NCBI RefSeq assembly: GCF_003933245.1 | Contig: NZ_QUSX01000002.1 | Location: 1,054,001-1,118,000 of the forward strand | From: Maribacter algicola | GTDB taxonomy: Bacteria; Bacteroidota; Bacteroidia; Flavobacteriales; Flavobacteriaceae | Direction of reading: 5' to 3' | Length of the DNA stretch: 64,000 nucleotides | Shown here: positions 57,758-64,000 of the stretch, piece after piece | How the letters are laid out: each line of letters starts with the position of its first letter | Numbering within the stretch: the stretch's first letter is position 1 | Translations under genes and position numbers: made by a program | Notes under the pieces: model-generated | Seen by the model: only the letters and a program-made list of their open reading frames with translations | Told to the model about the DNA's origin: nothing | Databases searched by the model: none

Positions 57758-58735
57758 TCATAGCCCTATTGACCAGTCAACTTTTTGCAAACGCTGCGAC
57801 ACTTCAATAATTGTGGACAAAACTTCCTTTTCATTTGGAAATTCTCCATAAACCAAAAACTTAAAATCATTCTGATAGGTGTCTTTAAGTTGGTTCCACG
57901 TTTCTTCAGGTTCTTTAAAAATCAACGCTTCTTTTGGGTGGTGCTTTAACCAATCGTTGTTGTTCTTAAAACTTTGCAAGTCATCATGGGCAACTTTTAG
58001 GAGCATTGCATCAAAAGCATCTGAAGTAAAAAACGCTTGAACCGTTTCATCTTTAAGTAGTTGATAAATATCGTACACATGCCTGATTTTAGCATTGAGG
58101 TCGATAATTGGTTTTTCAGTATATGAAAACCGTACCAAACTCATTATCTTTTCACAAAGCGTTCTTCGAGAATCCAATACAAGAGCTTCAAAGGGCAATA
58201 GGTTGTATTCTTCCGCCAATGTCGTTTGGTTATTGGCATTCATCATATCATAGATATAGGTATTCAGGACTCGTTTAGTGTGTGGTTCAAAATAGCCCAA
58301 CCAAGTTGCTTCTATGATAATTGCATCCCTTATCTGCCCGTAATTTCCTTTGAAAATTTTGGGGTAGTTATATGCTATCTTTCGAATCATTCCCATTTTG
58401 TTGGTAATCCCTTCCATTTCTACTTCCACGAATGGTGAGGTTATTTCCTTGGTAATTTTTTTGAGCTTCGTCTTTAGTTGGTTCCCTGTTTCTTCTTCTC
58501 TTCGTATTACGACTAAATCAATATCCTCGGAAAAACGTTCAATGAACTTATAACACTTTGACAAGGCCGTGCCACCCTTAAATATGACTTCATCTTTAAT
58601 AGCACTATTAAAGATTAGTTTTAAGGCATAGCATACCCAATAGTCCTTTTCGATGTAGATATCTGAAATACCCATCTGTTGTGCGGTTGCTTGTACCGCT
58701 TGCCTGAAAAGTTCTTCGTTTTCGTGCAACTTCAT
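57758..58735 (-). CDS. abiEii: AbiEii-family nucleotidyltransferase toxin
   Basis: 325 residues. The nucleotidyltransferase core is clear: VIFKGGTALSKCYKFIERFSEDIDLVVIRRE (GG-T/S-x and the DxD-like EDIDLV), then a conserved Lys/Arg-rich region and the YDIYQLL motif seen in AbiEii proteins. AbiEii toxins arrest growth by modifying nucleotides or tRNA, giving abortive infection. Its ATG overlaps the antitoxin stop (4 bases), the classic coupled arrangement. Confidence 0.9.
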   Translation of the reverse strand: MKLHENEELFRQAVQATAQQMGISDIYIEKDYWVCYALKLIFNSAIKDEVIFKGGTALSKCYKFIERFSEDIDLVVIRREEETGNQLKTKLKKITKEITSPFVEVEMEGITNKMGMIRKIAYNYPKIFKGNYGQIRDAIIIEATWLGYFEPHTKRVLNTYIYDMMNANNQTTLAEEYNLLPFEALVLDSRRTLCEKIMSLVRFSYTEKPIIDLNAKIRHVYDIYQLLKDETVQAFFTSDAFDAMLLKVAHDDLQSFKNNNDWLKHHPKEALIFKEPEETWNQLKDTYQNDFKFLVYGEFPNEKEVLSTIIEVSQRLQKVDWSIGL

Positions 58736-59463
58736 TTTATATTCCAGTATTTAGCATTTGACAACACCTTTTCAGAAATATCAAAATTATAAACCGTTAT
58801 TGGGTTTAAACTATCTTGAAGGTCTCTTATTTCAATCTCTGCCTGGCAATCAATCTCTCTTAACAATGCACCCAATAAAGCTCTGGTTGCGGGGGAATAT
58901 TTAAAAGCCAATTTTATAAGTTTTATCTGTTCGCTAGTTTTCAATTCGCGCAATAATGCCATAAATCGAATACAACTTTTATCAATATTGGTATCCGGTA
59001 TTTTCTTTACGTAACGCATGGCATCCAATAATCGTAATAACGGAATATTTTCTTTATTTATCGTATTCTTTTGTTTGATGAATGAGATTCTAAAACGGCC
59101 TCTTTTAAAAGATGGCCTTATTTCCCGTTTACCAATCTGTATCGTATTACTTACTTGTGTGGTAAGCCCTAGGGAATTATAAACGCTATACCCCGTAATA
59201 TATCCGACAAGTTTGCCATCTTCCTCCAACAAGTCTTTTACAATTTGGTGTTGGTCTGGCAACAAAGTACCAAATACGGTTTCTTGCGGCTTGAAGTATT
59301 TACCTTTGGATAGCTTGTTTATCTTACCGGAAGCAGCCATTCTATTTAGATGTTTAATGATGGCTTCCCTCCTAGTCACCTCGTTCATAAAATCCATATA
59401 GGTAAACACATATCCTTTGGGCAACTTATTAATCTTATCTTCAATGTATTCAGAGGTTTTCAT
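58732..59463 (-). CDS. abiEi: AbiEi-type antitoxin / transcriptional regulator (DUF6088-like)
   Basis: 243 residues. N-terminal winged helix (YIEDKINKLPKGYVFTYMDFMNEVTRREAIIKHLNRMAASGKINKLSKGKYFKP) and an antitoxin C-domain (YITGYSVYNSLGLTTQVSNTIQIGKREIRPSFKRGRFRISFIKQKN ... LLRLLDAMRYVKKIPDTN). AbiEi proteins repress their own promoter by binding inverted repeats and neutralise AbiEii without direct binding (type IV). A perfect 11-bp inverted repeat lies 30 bases upstream of the start. Confidence 0.87.
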   Translation of the reverse strand: MKTSEYIEDKINKLPKGYVFTYMDFMNEVTRREAIIKHLNRMAASGKINKLSKGKYFKPQETVFGTLLPDQHQIVKDLLEEDGKLVGYITGYSVYNSLGLTTQVSNTIQIGKREIRPSFKRGRFRISFIKQKNTINKENIPLLRLLDAMRYVKKIPDTNIDKSCIRFMALLRELKTSEQIKLIKLAFKYSPATRALLGALLREIDCQAEIEIRDLQDSLNPITVYNFDISEKVLSNAKYWNIK

Positions 59464-59492
59464 TGGAAACTATTTCTACAAAGGTATTTAAA

Positions 59493-59524
59493 ATGTCCAG
59501 TTTATTTATTAAAAAACTGGACAT
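59493..59524 (-). promoter_or_regulatory. Candidate AbiEi operator (11-bp inverted repeat)
   Basis: ATGTCCAGTTT (59493-59503) and AAACTGGACAT (59514-59524) are exact inverses 10 bases apart, 30 bases upstream of the abiEi start. Known AbiEi proteins autoregulate through inverted repeats in this position. Confidence 0.6.
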
Positions 59525-59564
59525 ATTTTAATAAGTGCTGATAACTTTAGTTGCATTGTTTCAT

Positions 59565-59615
59565 TAGTCCCTGTAACTTGCGAGTGTCTTTACCACTCGC
59601 AAGTTACAGGGACTA
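59565..59615. repeat. Perfect 22-bp inverted repeat, 7-base loop
   Basis: Arms 59565-59586 and 59594-59615 match exactly; loop TCTTTAC; core CCCTGTAACTTGCGAGTG. It is GC-richer than its surroundings and not followed by a T-run. Confidence 0.85.
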
Positions 59616-59688
59616 TAGCATTGCATGACTATTTTAATCTGAAGTATCCCATTAATACCTTCTTCCAAGAAATCTAAAAGGCCAACGA

Positions 59689-59716
59689 GTCAAGTTTTTT
59701 GCGCAAAAAACTTGAC
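59689..59716. repeat. 28-base perfect palindrome
   Basis: GTCAAGTTTTTTGC is directly followed by its exact reverse complement with no spacer, which favours a protein-bound dyad or cruciform over an RNA hairpin. Confidence 0.85.
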
Positions 59717-59773
59717 ATAAAACTACTGAAATAAAAAAGCATTTATACCATATAAGTCCATGTTCCTGCAGCA

Positions 59774-59854
59774 GTTGGAAAACCTATGGTTTTCCAACAC
59801 CCTCGGCACCGTACATAACCGCATGGAGCGTGAAAAAACGCCCCATGCAGTTAT
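59774..59854. repeat. Two further stem-loops before the zinc-ribbon gene
   Basis: First: GTTGGAAAACC / GGTTTTCCAAC with a TAT loop (59774-59798). Second: ATAACcGCATGGaGCGT / ACGCcCCATGCaGTTAT (59815-59854) with two mismatches and a 6-base loop. Both are in the 487-base gap 59464-59950, which holds five dyads and no gene. Confidence 0.8.
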
Positions 59855-59950
59855 CTTGCCCGCGCTCAATTATAACTTCACAGCCATTCCTATTTAGCCA
59901 AAACAAGAAATAGATTTAGGTTGTATCTTTAATGAGAAAACACTTGAAAA

Positions 59951-60262
59951 GTGCCACAAAAACGAACAGAACATATTATCCATCCTGATGAAATTGAAAT
60001 CGGGCCGTTCCAATTGCAGTTAATGTTTGGGAAATCTTTTAAAGAAGATTTTGAACTGTACTTAGGTAATATATTTTGTGAATGTGAAATTCCCACTAAA
60101 AGATTAGTTCACTATAAGAGTTATCTCAATAACTTAAATGATGTCGCATTAAAAGGTAAATGCAGCGGTTGTGGGGGTATTGCGGTCAGATACATAGAAA
60201 CCGGAGAGCGGCAAGGAATCGATAGAATCGCAAATAAAATCAGGTCTCTCAACAAAAGCTAA
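59951..60262 (+). CDS. Unrecognised zinc-ribbon-like small protein
   Basis: 103 residues from a GTG start. The first 40 residues (HIIHPDEIEIGPFQLQLMFGKSFKEDFELYLGNIF) lead into cysteines 43 and 45 (CEC) and 71 and 74 (CSGC), a CxC...CxxC set able to bind one zinc. No known family recognised. It lies 19 bases before a HigA-like HTH gene, where a HigB toxin would normally be, but it does not look like RelE/HigB. Possible toxin, antitoxin cofactor or regulator; function unknown. Confidence 0.7.
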   Translation: MPQKRTEHIIHPDEIEIGPFQLQLMFGKSFKEDFELYLGNIFCECEIPTKRLVHYKSYLNNLNDVALKGKCSGCGGIAVRYIETGERQGIDRIANKIRSLNKS

Positions 60263-60281
60263 TTTCAAGATACAAGGATAC

Positions 60282-60641
60282 ATGAAATCTATAACCCATA
60301 AACAATACGTCAAAGCTAATCTTCGATTGGAGGAATTAATAAAAGTTGTAGATGATAGCACTCCATCAGAAAACCCATTAACTAAAGAATTTTTAGAGGT
60401 CAGTAATCTGATTGAGCAATATGAAGAAGTCCACTACCCTATCGGCATGCCAAGTTTACGAGAAGTAATCGAATTGAGAATGCTGGAAATGAATCTGAAA
60501 ACAAAAGATTTGGCCGCTCTTTTAAACACGAGCGAATCTAAAATAAGTGGGTATTTGAAAGGCGAAAGCGAAATAACTTTTAAGCAAGCCAAAATAATTC
60601 ATGAAGAATTAAACATTAATGGCGATATTATTCTGCAATAA
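60282..60641 (+). CDS. HigA-like HTH protein (COG5499 type)
   Basis: 119 residues. Layout as in HigA antitoxins: a helical N-terminal part (HKQYVKANLRLEELIKVVDDSTPSENPLTKEFLEVSNLIEQYEEVH), then MPSLREVIELRMLEMNLKTKDLAALLNTSESKISGYLKGESEITFKQAKIIHEELNI, a helix-turn-helix. These are antitoxins and autorepressors. Partner is probably the zinc-ribbon protein upstream; no RelE-like gene is nearby. Confidence 0.8.
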   Translation: MKSITHKQYVKANLRLEELIKVVDDSTPSENPLTKEFLEVSNLIEQYEEVHYPIGMPSLREVIELRMLEMNLKTKDLAALLNTSESKISGYLKGESEITFKQAKIIHEELNINGDIILQ

Positions 60642-60810
60642 TTGATTTGAATTTACAATTTCCAACATTGACCAATCCATCAAATTCAAAATTTACAATT
60701 TCAAATAAGGGGTATTTTTAGCTCAAAATCACACAATTTTCATACCTTTAAAGTGTTAAAGTTTTGCGCGGGAATATTTTCGAATATTTACAGGAAAACA
60801 TTAAAATATA

Positions 60811-60830
60811 AGTACACCTCGGGTACACCT
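60811..60830. promoter_or_regulatory. Arm-type integrase site, right end
   Basis: AGTACACCTCGGGTACACCT matches the left-end copy at 49195-49214 in 19 of 20 bases and lies 41 bases inside attR. The rest of 60642-60870 shows nothing else recognisable. Confidence 0.65.
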
Positions 60831-60868
60831 TTGCCTTCTAAAGCCCGATGCTACAAGGGTTAGTTACT

Positions 60869-60886
60869 TACTGTATCGGGAAATAG
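60869..60886. repeat. attR: copy of the mnmE 3' end
   Basis: TACTGTATCGGGAAATAG retains Cys-Ile-Gly-Lys-stop codons in register and has no mnmE sequence before it. It ends 20 bases before the stop of the next host gene. Confidence 0.85.
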
Positions 60887-60905
60887 AGGCAAAAACCGGC
60901 ATGTA

Positions 60906-61115
60906 CTAATTTTCGATATCAATAAAGCTATTGACCGAGGTATACAGTTTGAACGTGTTGAACAACCTATTCTGAAATTTTCTGGCAATCTCAGGGTCGT
61001 TGAAAATCCATGCTTCCGATATGGATGGGGAAAGTACCAATTCGCCAAGAAGATACTCCACAAAATAGGAGCCTGATTCTGTAAGCAGCACAAAGTTAGG
61101 TCCGGTACATTTCAC
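60906..61115 (-). CDS. 69-residue hypothetical protein
   Basis: GTG start at 61115 (KCTGPNFVLLTESGSYFVEYLLGELVLSPSISEAWIFNDPEIARKFQNRLFNTFKLYTSVNSFIDIEN). The frame is open a further 20 codons upstream without an ATG, so the start is uncertain. Composition is strongly protein-like. It would have been convergent with mnmE before the element inserted. No family recognised. Confidence 0.55.
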   Translation of the reverse strand: MKCTGPNFVLLTESGSYFVEYLLGELVLSPSISEAWIFNDPEIARKFQNRLFNTFKLYTSVNSFIDIEN

Positions 61116-61265
61116 AATTGGGTGATGTCGAATACTTTGAAGGTAAAAATAATCACTTTCCCGTAATTATCCACATTCTAGAATTAGAATTTCCGATGAC
61201 TAAACCAATACACTAAAAAAAGGACCTTTTTAACCGATTTTTCTTTAATCCATTCCCTATTGTCG

Positions 61266-61769
61266 CTATCTCAAAAACGACTCGCTATCGTCGAACCTAA
61301 CAAAATGACAGGTATACCCATTGGGGTTTTTCACTAGGTAATCTTGATGATAGTCTTCGGCAGGCCAAAAGGTGGTCCATGGTTCCAAGGTAGTTACCAC
61401 TTTGGATGGCCATTTCCCCGATTGGTCCACCAAACGGATAACTTCCTCCGCTTCTACCCTTTCCTCCTCGTTTTGATAGAATATGGCCGACCTGTAACTG
61501 GAGCCGCTATCGTTTCCTTGTCGGTTTACCGTGGTGGGGTCATGCATCCGAAAGTAAAAATCCAACAACTCCTTAAACGAAGTTTTTTCTGGATCGTATG
61601 TAATCTCAATACCTTCGGCATGGCCTGGATGGTTATGATAGGTTGGGTTTTTGTTCTGGCCACCTTGATATCCCACCTCTGTAGCGACCACCCCGGGACG
61701 CTTCCTAAAAAGGTCTTCCATGCCCCAAAAACATCCTCCCGCTATATATGCTTTTTTATACTCCTTCAT
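61266..61769 (-). CDS. msrA: Peptide methionine sulfoxide reductase A
   Basis: 167 residues. The catalytic motif GGCFWGMED is at about 12, with conserved [29 protein letters not shown] and YRSAIFY (FYxxHDPTT region reads [10 protein letters not shown]). It reduces methionine-S-sulfoxide in proteins using thioredoxin. There is no signal peptide, so it should be cytoplasmic. Near selO on the same strand. Confidence 0.95.
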   Translation of the reverse strand: MKEYKKAYIAGGCFWGMEDLFRKRPGVVATEVGYQGGQNKNPTYHNHPGHAEGIEITYDPEKTSFKELLDFYFRMHDPTTVNRQGNDSGSSYRSAIFYQNEEERVEAEEVIRLVDQSGKWPSKVVTTLEPWTTFWPAEDYHQDYLVKNPNGYTCHFVRFDDSESFLR

Positions 61770-61877
61770 AGACTTATTAATAGCTATTGTAAACAGATTT
61801 ACACAAAGATACGCCCCATCTGGAAATTTTAGTCTTCTTTGAATTTTTGGTCAAATTGAAAACGTGTAACCACTTCC

Positions 61878-62129
61878 CTATCCCTTTGGTTCCAAAAGCT
61901 TTACCTTATTTATAAAATCCACAACCTTTGCTTCAGACATTTCACAAGGTTTCAACAACTCCTTTTGTTTTGTCTTATAGTTATTGAGACTTATAAAATC
62001 GCTTCCTCCCAATTCCTCGGCAAATAATTTAAAGGATTTTCCATGATTGAAGGTTTTCTTGGTTATACCATATTTTTTGACTTTATAGATTCCTTCAGAA
62101 TACCCCTCTGGAATTTTTTTAAAATCCAT
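61878..62129 (-). CDS. 83-residue hypothetical protein between selO and msrA
   Basis: Start taken at the ATG 62129 (MDFKKIPEGYSEGIYKVKKYGITKKTFNHGKSFKLFAEELGGSDFISLNNY), 10 bases after the selO stop; the frame opens earlier but that part overlaps selO. A compact basic beta/alpha protein ending KPCEMSEAKVVDFINKVKLLEPKG. I recall similar proteins beside selO in other flavobacteria; function unknown, perhaps tied to protein AMPylation or redox repair. Confidence 0.7.
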   Translation of the reverse strand: MDFKKIPEGYSEGIYKVKKYGITKKTFNHGKSFKLFAEELGGSDFISLNNYKTKQKELLKPCEMSEAKVVDFINKVKLLEPKG

Positions 62130-62139
62130 TACCTGTATT

Positions 62140-63711
62140 TTAGGAACTGCACGAGAGCATGGAACAACCGACCTTGTGTCGGGCCCAATCGGGTCTTTTG
62201 GCGAACCATTTTTCCATTTGGGGCTGTTCATCATAAGGCCTTTTAAGTAACTGAAAAAGCTCATCTATTAAGGAATAATCCTCTTTGTCCGCAGCATCAA
62301 TGGCCAATTGGGCCATATAATTACGTAACACATATTTGGGATTCACCTCGTTCATTCCACCCTTTCTTTGTACATCGGTCAATGCTTCTTGTTGCAGCCG
62401 GTTGCTATAGTTCAAGAACCATTGTTCCCATTGTTTCTGTACCTTGCCCTGGATTTCATAGGGAGAATAAAAGGCTTCCTGTATAACTTCAATTCCGGGG
62501 ATACTTCCATCCTTTTTATAGTTCGCCAAATGCCTAAAAAAAATGGTCATATCGGTTTCCGAAACCTGTAAAACGGCTTCCAAATCGGCTATAAAGCCAG
62601 AATCCCCCTCCGATGCTGTTTTCAGACCCAGTTTTTGTCGCATCATGTCTTGATAGGCTTTCGGGAAGTCATTCTTATACTCCATTAAAATTTCTTCTAA
62701 AGGTTCTGCCTCCTCGATTAGGGGATACAATGCATTCGCTAATTGCAAAAGGTTCCATAATACGATTTGTGGCTGTGTTCCAAAGCGGTACCGCTTATGG
62801 GTACGGTCCGTGGTATTGGGGGTCCAACCCTGGTCGTACCCCTCCAACCATCCGTAGGGTCCGTAGTCGATGGTAAGACCTAAGATGGACATATTATCAG
62901 TGTTCATAACCCCATGCACAAAACCCACGCGTTGCCAATGGACCACCATGGCAAGACTTCGATGGGCTACTTCTCGAAAGAACTTGAGATAGGTAACCTT
63001 CGAAGGAGTTCCCAAGTGTGGAAAATGATGTTCAATAGTAAAATCGACCAGTTTTTTGAGCGTTTTATGGTCACCTCTGGAAGTGAAAATTTCGAAATTC
63101 CCGAACCGAATAAACGATTCCGCAACCCTACAAACTATGGCCCCTTTCTCGTATTTGGGATTGCCATCGTAGAGCATATCCCTCAGGACCTTGTCTCCAC
63201 TTAGCATGAGGGACAAGGCCCTAGTAGTGGGAATCCCCAGATGATGCATGGCCTCGCTGCAAAGGTACTCCCTAATAGAGGAACGTAGAACAGCCAATCC
63301 ATCCGCCGATCTAGAATAGGGCGTTTCTCCCGCTCCCTTAAGTTGTAGGGCCCAAGTCTTTCTAGCGAGTTCAACTTCAAAGAGATTGATGGCCCTGCCA
63401 TCGCCCAGCTGTCCGGCCCAATTACCAAACTGATGGCCCCCATAGCACATGGCATAGGGGTTAGTATTCGGAAGGACCTCGGCTCCCGAAAATATTTTTA
63501 GAAATTCATCTGATGTTGCGCAGGCGATATCCAAACCTATAGCCTCGATCACATCTGGACTAACGTGTACCAACGAAGGGTTGCTGGGTATCTTCGGTCT
63601 TACAAAGGAAAAACAGGCTTCGATTACCTGACGCCGAGCCGTATCGGTCCTTGGGTCGGTCGGTAGTTTTTTGTTGAATTTATCCCGTATATTCAGTTTG
63701 ATGTCGATCAT
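62140..63711 (-). CDS. selO: Protein adenylyltransferase SelO (pseudokinase fold)
   Basis: 523 residues, normal for YdiU/SelO. Conserved segments: GRAINLFEVE, LQLKGAGETPYSRSADGLAVLRSSIREYLCSEAM, RVAESFIRFGNFEIF, VHGVMNTDNMSILGLTIDYGPYGWLE and the C-terminal GCSMLSCSS with the Cys residues typical of the family (a Cys in place of selenocysteine). SelO AMPylates proteins on Ser/Thr/Tyr during oxidative stress. In the same run as the 83-residue protein and msrA. Confidence 0.95.
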   Translation of the reverse strand: MIDIKLNIRDKFNKKLPTDPRTDTARRQVIEACFSFVRPKIPSNPSLVHVSPDVIEAIGLDIACATSDEFLKIFSGAEVLPNTNPYAMCYGGHQFGNWAGQLGDGRAINLFEVELARKTWALQLKGAGETPYSRSADGLAVLRSSIREYLCSEAMHHLGIPTTRALSLMLSGDKVLRDMLYDGNPKYEKGAIVCRVAESFIRFGNFEIFTSRGDHKTLKKLVDFTIEHHFPHLGTPSKVTYLKFFREVAHRSLAMVVHWQRVGFVHGVMNTDNMSILGLTIDYGPYGWLEGYDQGWTPNTTDRTHKRYRFGTQPQIVLWNLLQLANALYPLIEEAEPLEEILMEYKNDFPKAYQDMMRQKLGLKTASEGDSGFIADLEAVLQVSETDMTIFFRHLANYKKDGSIPGIEVIQEAFYSPYEIQGKVQKQWEQWFLNYSNRLQQEALTDVQRKGGMNEVNPKYVLRNYMAQLAIDAADKEDYSLIDELFQLLKRPYDEQPQMEKWFAKRPDWARHKVGCSMLSCSS

Positions 63712-63928
63712 GATTCTATGCTATTCTCAATATACCAAAATTACCAAGGTTGGCTCACATTTATCGTATTCTTGTTTTTGATTGACAAGATTAAATGGAT
63801 TTACAGCTCCCATTTTAAAATAAAAAATATCACAATATAACAAGTAATTAAAGTTATATGTACCGTATTCAGTTGGATGTAGATATAAAGCATTTCCCTA
63901 TTTTGGATGGATTTTGAAATATGGGAGG

Positions 63929-64000
63929 TTATAATTTTTTGAATCCTTCCTTAAATACAGGAAATACAGTGAAAAAACCGATGAGGGAAAGCAGCTCCAT
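63929..64000 (-). CDS. Possible C-terminal end of a CDS running off the right edge
   Basis: Minus frame from the window edge to TAA at 63929 reads ELLSLIGFFTVFPVFKEGFKKL, hydrophobic then basic. It begins with an ATG exactly at the edge, so it could be internal. Only 23 residues are visible; 63712-63928 holds nothing recognisable. Confidence 0.3.
   Translation of the reverse strand: MELLSLIGFFTVFPVFKEGFKKL

Larger units (their letters stand above)
49070..60885. mobile_element. Integrative and mobilisable element (~11.8 kb) in the 3' end of mnmE
   Basis: The ends are near-identical direct repeats of the last mnmE codons (49068-49085 and 60869-60886, 15 of 18 bases equal, 14 of 15 in the core). 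A tyrosine integrase is the first gene inside. Matching tandem GTACACCT sites lie just inside both ends. The element encodes Xis-like, primase-like, MobC-like, relaxase and accessory proteins but no T4SS or coupling protein, so it would need a helper for transfer. Cargo: ABC permease, unknown membrane protein, AbiEi/AbiEii, a zinc-ribbon/HigA-like pair. The mnmE/trmE 3' end is a known island site (SGI1 uses thdF/trmE). Confidence 0.88.

Noticed and set aside
59464..59950. Stem-loops considered as a retron or type III (ToxIN-like) antitoxin RNA
   Set aside because: No reverse transcriptase is nearby, the stems differ from one another in sequence, and the adjacent toxin is AbiEii, not ToxN.
49070..60885. 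Element as a full conjugative ICE
   Set aside because: No T4SS, coupling ATPase or Tra genes are present in the element.
62130..62264. N-terminal extension of the 83-residue protein
   Set aside because: It overlaps the conserved SelO C-terminus (GCSMLSCSS) in another frame.

Overview
The window looks like chromosome from a marine-type member of the Flavobacteriaceae (Bacteroidota). Supporting signs are low GC, starts preceded by AT-rich leaders instead of strong Shine-Dalgarno sites, candidate TAnnTTTG-type -7 boxes, TonB/carboxypeptidase-regulatory proteins, a CAL67264-type mini membrane protein, a DUF2853 protein and a dispersed menaquinone cluster. No rRNA, tRNA, CRISPR array or insertion sequence was seen.

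Layout. 1-9250: the end of a TonB-dependent outer-membrane receptor, a 57-residue membrane protein, fumC, a coiled-coil membrane protein, an acetyltransferase, a metallo-beta-lactamase-fold lipoprotein and a pair of M16 peptidases (one with the zinc site, one without). 9375-14136: ettA, a mini membrane protein, a Gfo/Idh/MocA oxidoreductase and an acyl-CoA carboxylase beta subunit. 14146-18936: a minus-strand run of carboxypeptidase-regulatory/TonB-plug proteins, including a tandem pair of plug-TPR-DUF2135-like proteins, one of which is broken by an in-frame TGA. 19113-33956: menaquinone genes (menE, menC, menA, menD, menF, a hotdog thioesterase) mixed with a CPBP protease, an SDR, a two-component pair, a SPOR-like protein, a CvfB-like protein and DUF2853; no menB is present. 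34018-49085: housekeeping genes, namely an esterase, GNAT, dnaK, sdaA, a frame-broken DUF294 signalling protein followed by a DnaQ-like exonuclease, purC, phoH, a SAM hydrolase-type protein, dnaN and mnmE.

49070-60885 is an integrated mobile element of about 11.8 kb at the 3' end of mnmE. The last mnmE codons (Cys-Ile-Gly-Lys-stop) recur at the far end as a near-identical direct repeat. Matching tandem GTACACCT arm-type sites lie just inside both ends. The element carries a tyrosine integrase, an excisionase-like HTH protein, a toprim primase-like protein, a MobC-like protein, a relaxase and a mobilisation accessory membrane protein. It has no conjugation (T4SS) genes, so it is best read as an integrative and mobilisable element (IME). 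Its cargo is a lone FtsX/MacB-type ABC permease, an unrecognised membrane protein, an AbiE toxin-antitoxin/abortive-infection pair and an unrecognised zinc-ribbon protein paired with a HigA-like HTH protein. The 487-base gap between the two divergent toxin-antitoxin-like operons holds five strong inverted repeats, the most unusual structure in the window.

60906-64000: a small conserved-looking protein, msrA, an 83-residue protein and selO form a probable redox/repair cluster, followed by a possible CDS tail at the right edge.
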